Source: Lutibacter sp.
Lineage (GTDB): Bacteria > Bacteroidota > Bacteroidia > Flavobacteriales > Flavobacteriaceae
Direction: 5' to 3'
DNA: 64,000 nucleotides
NCBI GenBank assembly: GCA_030683995.1
Contig: JAUXPH010000053.1
Span: 1 to 64,000 of the forward strand
The translations under genes and the position numbers were made by a program. Numbering within the stretch: the stretch's first letter is position 1; every line of letters begins with the position of its first letter. Positions 57,891 through 64,000 of the stretch are shown in pieces. Under the pieces are notes generated by a model. That model saw only the letters and a program-made list of their open reading frames with translations. It did no database searches and was not told the DNA's origin.

Positions 57891-60497
57891 TTGGCGTCAA
57901 AAATCGATAAAGTCTCTCCCTTAATGAAACAATACAATGCAATCAAGGCAAAATATCCTGATGCCATGTTGTTGTTTAGGGTTGGCGATTTTTACGAGAC
58001 TTTTGGCGAAGACGCCAAAAAAGCATCCCGGGTTTTAGGAATCGTTTTAACCAAACGCGGCGCCGGAAGCGAATCAGAAACCGCTTTGGCCGGATTTCCG
58101 CACCATTCGCTAAACACTTATTTGCCGAAATTGGTAAAAGCCGGAATGCGCGTGGCAATTTGCGACCAATTGGAAGATCCGAAAATGACGAAAACCATCG
58201 TAAAACGTGGTGTTACGGAATTGATAACGCCTGGCGTTTCCTTAAACGATGAAGTTTTACAGTCTAAAACCAATAACTTTTTGGCAGCGGTGCATTTTGG
58301 GAAAAGACTGCTTGGCATTTCATTTTTAGACGTTTCAACCGGCGAATTTTTAACCGCACAGGGAAATGCAGAATACATTGACAAACTGTTGCAAAATTTC
58401 AGTCCGAGCGAAGTATTGGTCCAAAAACAGCACAAAGCAAAATTCAACGAATTGTTTGGAGACCGGTTTTATAATTTTTATTTGGAAGACTGGATTTTTC
58501 AGCCTGAATATGCCAACGAAGCATTGACCAGCCATTTTAAAGTGAAAACCCTCAAAGGTTTTGGGATTGAAGAATTGGAAGAAGGCATCATTGCATCCGC
58601 CGTGGTTTTGTATTATCTCTCAGAAACACAACACAACAAATTAGAACATATTGCGGTCATCAATCGGATATCCGAAGAAAACTACGTTTGGATGGACCGG
58701 TTTACCATTCGAAATTTGGAGTTGTACCATTCCAATTCGCCAAATGCCGTGACGCTTTTGGATGTGATTGACAAAACCATTTCGCCAATGGGCGGCAGGT
58801 TGCTTAAACGCTGGCTTGCATTGCCTCTAAAAGATTTAAATCGCATCAAAAGGCGCCACGATATTGTAAAATATTTTATGGACAACGACGACTTTTTTGA
58901 ACTGACCACTTATCAAATAAAGCAAATTAGCGATATTGAACGGTTGGTTTCAAAAGTCGCGGTGGGAAAAGTGAATCCACGGGAAGTTGTGGCGCTTAAA
59001 AATTCCCTGAATGCCATCATTCCCATAAAAGAATCCGCAGAAAAAAGCAACAACGAGGCGTTAAAAATAATTGGCGAGCAACTGCAAAGCTGCACCACCA
59101 TCCGTGAAAAAATTACCAAAACATTAAATGAAGATGCACCCGTAAATATCAATAAAGGAAATGCCATTGCTAGCGGCGTTTCGGCCGAATTGGATGAATT
59201 GCGTGCTATTTCAACCTTGGGAAAAGGCTATTTGGACAATATGCAGGCGCGCGAAATTGAACGCACCAGCATTTCTTCCTTAAAAATTTCCTTCAACAAT
59301 GTTTTTGGCTATTATATTGAAGTTCGCAACACACACAAAGACAAAGTTCCGGAAGACTGGATTCGAAAACAGACTTTGGTAAGTGCCGAGCGCTATATTA
59401 CTGAGGAATTAAAAGAATACGAAACCAAAATTTTAGGCGCTGAAGATAAAATCGGAAAACTCGAAAATGAACTTTTTGCAGAACTGATCAGCTCTTTGAT
59501 GGATTCCATTCAGCCCATTCAGTTAAACGCACAATTAATAGGCCAAATTGATTGTTTGAGTTCTTTTGCCGAAGTGGCCAAACAAAACAATTATGTACGT
59601 CCGCTTTTGGATGAAAGCACCGATTTGGAAATTAAAAACGGCCGCCATCCGGTGATTGAAAAGCAATTGCCAATAGGCGAAGAATATATTGCCAATGACG
59701 TTGTTTTAAACAGAAACCAGCAACAAATTATTATGATTACCGGTCCGAATATGAGCGGTAAATCGGCTATTTTACGCCAAACTGCCTTAATTGTGCTGTT
59801 GGCGCAAATGGGAAGTTACGTGCCTGCGCAAAACGCCCGAATTGGCGTGGTCGATAAAATATTTACGCGTGTTGGCGCCAGCGACAACATTTCTATGGGC
59901 GAATCAACTTTTATGGTTGAAATGAACGAAACCGCCAGTATTTTGAACAATATTTCCGAAAGAAGCTTGGTGTTGCTGGATGAAATTGGCCGGGGAACAA
60001 GCACTTACGACGGAATTTCAATTGCCTGGGCAATCGCAGAATATTTGCACGAGCATCCGTCAAAAGCAAAAACATTGTTCGCCACGCATTACCACGAATT
60101 AAATGATATGACCAATACGTTTGAACGTGTAAAAAACTTCAATGTTTCCGTAAAAGAACTGAAAGATAAAGTGGTTTTTCTGCGAAAATTGGTTCCCGGA
60201 GGCAGCGAACACAGTTTTGGTATTTACGTGGCTAAATTAGCCGGAATGCCATCATCCGTTATTCACAGAGCCACAAAAATGCTGAAGCAACTTGAAAAAA
60301 ACCATACCAACTCAGCCGTAAAAGAAACCTTGAAAACGGCTTCAGAAAACGATATGCAATTGAGTTTTTTTAAGCTGGATGATCCTTTGCTCGAAAATAT
60401 CAAAGAAGAAATTCTCTCCACCAACATTGATACGCTTACGCCAATTGAAGCCTTGATGAAGTTGAATGAAATAAAACGCATGCTCACCAAGAAATAA
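57891..60497 (+). CDS. mutS: DNA mismatch repair protein MutS (TTG start)
   Basis: [91 protein letters not shown]. Confidence 0.97.
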   Translation: MASKIDKVSPLMKQYNAIKAKYPDAMLLFRVGDFYETFGEDAKKASRVLGIVLTKRGAGSESETALAGFPHHSLNTYLPKLVKAGMRVAICDQLEDPKMTKTIVKRGVTELITPGVSLNDEVLQSKTNNFLAAVHFGKRLLGISFLDVSTGEFLTAQGNAEYIDKLLQNFSPSEVLVQKQHKAKFNELFGDRFYNFYLEDWIFQPEYANEALTSHFKVKTLKGFGIEELEEGIIASAVVLYYLSETQHNKLEHIAVINRISEENYVWMDRFTIRNLELYHSNSPNAVTLLDVIDKTISPMGGRLLKRWLALPLKDLNRIKRRHDIVKYFMDNDDFFELTTYQIKQISDIERLVSKVAVGKVNPREVVALKNSLNAIIPIKESAEKSNNEALKIIGEQLQSCTTIREKITKTLNEDAPVNINKGNAIASGVSAELDELRAISTLGKGYLDNMQAREIERTSISSLKISFNNVFGYYIEVRNTHKDKVPEDWIRKQTLVSAERYITEELKEYETKILGAEDKIGKLENELFAELISSLMDSIQPIQLNAQLIGQIDCLSSFAEVAKQNNYVRPLLDESTDLEIKNGRHPVIEKQLPIGEEYIANDVVLNRNQQQIIMITGPNMSGKSAILRQTALIVLLAQMGSYVPAQNARIGVVDKIFTRVGASDNISMGESTFMVEMNETASILNNISERSLVLLDEIGRGTSTYDGISIAWAIAEYLHEHPSKAKTLFATHYHELNDMTNTFERVKNFNVSVKELKDKVVFLRKLVPGGSEHSFGIYVAKLAGMPSSVIHRATKMLKQLEKNHTNSAVKETLKTASENDMQLSFFKLDDPLLENIKEEILSTNIDTLTPIEALMKLNEIKRMLTKK

Positions 60498-60597
60498 GTC
60501 CACGATTTAAATCGTGGGTTGTGAATTAAACGTATTAGCTAAGATTTAATCTTTGAACTGTTTTTTAATTATCTTTGTAGCCTAAAAAATATTTAAT

Positions 60598-61128
60598 ATG
60601 TTTTTATTTATCAGCGGTGGCGAAATATTTGTAATTTTATTGGTGGTTGTGATGGTTTTTGGTGCAGATAAACTTCCGGAAATTGCGCGCGAACTGGGAA
60701 AAGGAATGCGTCAAATTAAAAATGCTACCAACGATATTAAACGGGAGATACACAATAGCGCCGAAAAAAATAACATTGATATTGATGTGGCCGCAAAAGT
60801 GAGAAATGAGGTAAACAGAATAAAAGACAATTTTGACGACTTTTCTAATCCTATGAAAAAAGTTACGGATGATATTGAAAAATCCATAAATCCTTTAAAA
60901 GATGCCGACGGAAATTTGGTGAGTTATTTTACCAAGCCAAAGGATGCAAAAAATACGGTAACCGACATATCAGCCAATATTACCGCCGATTCCTCAACTA
61001 CGGCCATAGACCTTAAAAAGTCTGAAACGCCAACAGAAGAAGTTAAAAATGTTGCTGAAAATTCTCCTGAACCTGAAGTTAAAGACCCCAAAGAAGAAGA
61101 GAACGGATCTGTTAAAAGAGAAAGATAG
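60598..61128 (+). CDS. tatA: Twin-arginine translocase subunit TatA/TatE family
   Basis: GEIFVILLVVVMVFGADKLPEIARELGKGMRQIKNATNDIKREI. Confidence 0.92.
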   Translation: MFLFISGGEIFVILLVVVMVFGADKLPEIARELGKGMRQIKNATNDIKREIHNSAEKNNIDIDVAAKVRNEVNRIKDNFDDFSNPMKKVTDDIEKSINPLKDADGNLVSYFTKPKDAKNTVTDISANITADSSTTAIDLKKSETPTEEVKNVAENSPEPEVKDPKEEENGSVKRER

Positions 61129-61153
61129 TTTTCAAATTCTTGTTTAAAAAACT

Positions 61154-61795
61154 TTATTTCACCCTGCTAATTGACAATCCATCCCTGATTGGCAGCAAAA
61201 TAGTTTCAATTCTATCGTCATTATTTAACAATTCATTGTATGCAACCAAGGCTTGGGTGTCTTTATCATGGGGTTCAATTTTTTCAACAACTTTCCCGCT
61301 CCACAACACATTGTCCGATAAAATTACGCCACCCGAATTCATTTTATCAATAATCATCTTAAAATAGGTAATATAATTTTCTTTATCCGCATCAATAAAA
61401 ACCAGATCGAATTTTTCGTTTAAGGTTGGGATAATGTCCAAAGCATTTCCAACCAATTGTTTTATTTGTAAATTATTGGGCGATTGCCCAAAATATTTTT
61501 TGGCAAAATCTTCCAGTTCTTCATTTTTATCTATGGTGAAAAGCGTTCCGTTTTTTTGCATTCCTTCCGCCAAACATAAAGCCGAATAACCGGTATAAGT
61601 GCCAATTTCCAAAATGTTTTTTGGCTGGATTAATTTAGAAATCATCGACAAAATTCTGCCCTGATAACCTCCGCTCAACATCCTTGGATTTAACACTTTT
61701 TGCCAAGTTTCCTTATTCAACTGCTGTAAAAGTTCAGGTTCTTTTTGGGAATGATTTACAACGTAATCGTCTATTTTTTCAGGTAAAAAACTCAT
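61154..61795 (-). CDS. O-methyltransferase (class I SAM-dependent, COMT-like)
   Basis: GRILSMISKLIQPKNILEIGTYTGYSALCLAEGM, FDLVFIDADKENYITYF. Confidence 0.94.
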   Translation of the reverse strand: MSFLPEKIDDYVVNHSQKEPELLQQLNKETWQKVLNPRMLSGGYQGRILSMISKLIQPKNILEIGTYTGYSALCLAEGMQKNGTLFTIDKNEELEDFAKKYFGQSPNNLQIKQLVGNALDIIPTLNEKFDLVFIDADKENYITYFKMIIDKMNSGGVILSDNVLWSGKVVEKIEPHDKDTQALVAYNELLNNDDRIETILLPIRDGLSISRVK

Positions 61796-61893
61796 TTTAT
61801 TTTATGTTTTAAAGGAAACAAAAGGCACTAAGTTCAACGTAAATTCCTCGATAAATTAATTCTCAAAAGCAATCTTTAAGGTCTATTTATGGA

Positions 61894-62148
61894 TTATGCT
61901 TCTATTTTGGTTTTTAATTCCTGCGCCATGCAATTCATTTCATCTTGATTTAAATGATGCGTTTTATGGCTTTCCGCTTCCTTTAATTTTCGCAAACAAA
62001 CACTCATCATTTTGTTTTGTTTGGCGTAAAGTCCGCATTTTTTACATAAAAATAAATGAGTGCCAAGTTTTATTTTTTCCAACAAACTGGCTTCTTTGTA
62101 TTGGCTTTTGTCGCAAATTTCAGTTGCTTCATTGCATGTAATTTTCAT
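61894..62148 (-). CDS. Small zinc-binding anti-sigma-like protein (HxxxCxxC)
   Basis: 84 aa with HLFLCKKC (H-x3-C-x2-C); directly downstream of the sigma factor gene. Confidence 0.7.
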   Translation of the reverse strand: MKITCNEATEICDKSQYKEASLLEKIKLGTHLFLCKKCGLYAKQNKMMSVCLRKLKEAESHKTHHLNQDEMNCMAQELKTKIEA

Positions 62149-62159
62149 GTCAATATATT

Positions 62160-62729
62160 TTAAATTTTAAACCAATTTTCTTCCATGCACTTTCTGAGTT
62201 GGGTTCGGGCTCTGTGAATAATTACCCAAAAATTTGTCGAAGTAATTTCAAGTTCATTACAAATATCCTCCGTTTCAATTTGATGCACGGTTTTCATCCT
62301 AAAAACCATAGCGTATTTTTCGGGCAGGCTTTCGATGCATTTTTCCAAAACAATGGCCAATTCTTCGTTTTCAATCTTTTTTTCAATTTCACCGCTCCAG
62401 TCGGTTGGCGCACGTTCTTCCAGCCATTCTCCTTCTCTTTCGCCTTCCGCATAAAAACTCATACGCACTTCAGCCTTTCCTTTTGTCGAATTAATTTTAC
62501 GGTAATAATCTACAATTTTACGTTTTAATATAGCGATTAACCAAGTGCGTTCGCTGGATTCTCCTTTAAAATTATCCTTTGCTTTTAAGGCCGAAAAAAA
62601 AGTGTCCTGTACCAAATCTTTCGCTAAATCCCTGTCGTTAAGCCGGCTAATGGTATAATTGAAAAGATAATCGGCATGCAAGCTGACCCATTTTTCCGGA
62701 TTTAAAAATTGTTTATCGGTTACAGACAT
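62160..62729 (-). CDS. ECF-type RNA polymerase sigma factor
   Basis: Region 2 (NYTISRLNDRDLAKDLVQDTFFSALKAKDNFKGESSERTWLIAILKRKIVDYYRK) and region 4 (LPEKYAMVFRMKTVHQIETEDICNELEITSTNFWVIIHRARTQLRKCMEENW). Confidence 0.94.
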   Translation of the reverse strand: MSVTDKQFLNPEKWVSLHADYLFNYTISRLNDRDLAKDLVQDTFFSALKAKDNFKGESSERTWLIAILKRKIVDYYRKINSTKGKAEVRMSFYAEGEREGEWLEERAPTDWSGEIEKKIENEELAIVLEKCIESLPEKYAMVFRMKTVHQIETEDICNELEITSTNFWVIIHRARTQLRKCMEENWFKI

Positions 62730-63038
62730 TTAAAGGCTATTTTCTGATTGGCTAAGGTAAATAATTTAACAGAATCATGTTGTTTTAAATTGGATTGACC
62801 TTATGTCAATTTCACGCAAGAACGCCAATTTTTGATGAAAAAAATCCTATAAATAAGAAATCATTAACAGTTTAACCCTAAAAATCTGGTAAAATCGGGT
62901 TATCTTTGCTTTAATCCGATAAATCTTCCTTTTTAGACTTTTTGATTTCTGCAATAATTTTATTCCTAGTTTTCAATCATTGATATGAAGTTTTATTCAA
63001 TATGAAAAGAGAAATGTTTGACCTAAAAAATAATACAA

Positions 63039-64000
63039 ATGGAACCAATATTCAATAATGAATTAATAAAAGAACTCGTTACATTTCGTAAAATGCTGCA
63101 CGCCAATCCTGAAGTTTCGGGGAAAGAATACAACACTGCCAAAAGCGTTGCCAACTTTTTAAAAACCTGCACGCCAACCAAAGTCATAGAAAACATTGGA
63201 GGAACTGGTATTGTGGCTGTGTTTGATAGCGGAAAATCAGGGAAATCGGTCATGTTTAGGGCAGAATTGGACGCCTTGCCGATACAGGAAATCAACGCGT
63301 TTTCGCATAAATCAACAATCGATGGCGTTTCCCATAAATGCGGACACGACGGGCACACGACGGTTTTATTGGGCTTGGCCAGAATTTTATCTGAACAAAA
63401 ACCAAAAACCGGGAAAGTATTTTTATTGTTTCAACCTGCGGAAGAAGACGGAGAAGGTGCAAAAGCAGTGTTTGCCGACCCAAAATTTGAAACATTAAAA
63501 CCCGATTATATTTTTGCTTTTCACAACCTGCCTGCCTATCCTTTAAACCAAATTGTGGTGAAAGACAATTCGTTTACCGCCGCCGTAAAAAGCATCATCA
63601 TTAAAATAAACGGGAAAACCGCACACGCCGCAGAGCCGGAAAACGGCTTGAATCCGGCGCTTGCCATTGCAGAAATTTTACAGGAATCTGCGAAATTTTC
63701 CAACAATGATCCAAACCGAAACGATTTTACCTTAATTACGCCAATTCATATTGAAATGGGTGAAATTGCGTACGGAATTTCAGCAGGTTATGGAGAAATA
63801 CGACTTACCATTCGCACTTGGAATGAAGAAACTATGGAAAAATTAACCGCCGATATCATAGATTGTGTTAAAAAAGCAGCTGAAAATCATCAAATGCCCA
63901 TCACCTGTTCGTGGACACAAGAATTTTACGCAAACCAAAATGATGATGAAGCAGTTGAAATCATTAAAGAATCTGCAACAAATTTGGATTTTGACATTTA
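63039..64000 (+). CDS. M20 family amidohydrolase (3' truncated by window)
   Basis: Open frame from ATG 63039: MEPIFNNELIKELVTFRKMLHANPEVSGKEYNTAKSVANFLKTCTPTKVIENIGGTGIVAVF..FRAELDALPIQE..VSHKCGHDGHTTVLLGLARIL..VFLLFQPAEEDGEGAKAV; not in the ORF track because it has no stop within the window. Confidence 0.92.
   Translation, partial: MEPIFNNELIKELVTFRKMLHANPEVSGKEYNTAKSVANFLKTCTPTKVIENIGGTGIVAVFDSGKSGKSVMFRAELDALPIQEINAFSHKSTIDGVSHKCGHDGHTTVLLGLARILSEQKPKTGKVFLLFQPAEEDGEGAKAVFADPKFETLKPDYIFAFHNLPAYPLNQIVVKDNSFTAAVKSIIIKINGKTAHAAEPENGLNPALAIAEILQESAKFSNNDPNRNDFTLITPIHIEMGEIAYGISAGYGEIRLTIRTWNEETMEKLTADIIDCVKKAAENHQMPITCSWTQEFYANQNDDEAVEIIKESATNLDFDI

Noticed and set aside
1-64000. CRISPR array, prophage, integron, toxin-antitoxin or known anti-phage system
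   Set aside because: No regularly spaced direct repeats, cas genes, phage structural genes, integrases or recognisable TA/defence domains were seen.

Overview
This 64 kb window is chromosomal DNA from a member of the Bacteroidetes, most likely Flavobacteriia. The support for that is T9SS/CHU_C sorting domains, gldH, CCDC81-HU/SPOR and DUF4837/DUF4292-type proteins, TAnnTTTG -7 promoter boxes and AT-rich intergenic DNA. About 55 CDSs can be supported, most of them housekeeping: dprA, hflX, lpxD, recJ, corA, trxA, asd, ricT-like, gldH, PBP1A, scoAB-type CoA transferase, xth, mutS, tatA and an ECF sigma factor. There is one tRNA-Ala(GGC). No rRNA, CRISPR array, prophage or integron was seen. The most interesting parts are: (i) an uncharacterised envelope locus at about 8.98-13.38 kb, with a membrane-bound Cache-LytTR regulator, CHRD lipoprotein, OB-fold protein, YceI, DUF5777-like beta-barrel and c-type heme lipoprotein, in which a ~60 bp element is repeated at nearly the same distance upstream of two genes; (ii) a ~95 bp near-identical leader placed directly in front of two unrelated genes 3.36 kb apart, with a hairpin that pairs with the start codon; (iii) a RAYT transposase gene flanked by a perfect 27 bp inverted REP-like hairpin repeat; (iv) four copies of a ~100-150 bp dispersed intergenic element (GCGTTAGGGATT...hairpin...GCCCGACCCGCCAGCTGGCGGG). 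All functional calls were made by reading the sequence; no database search was run.
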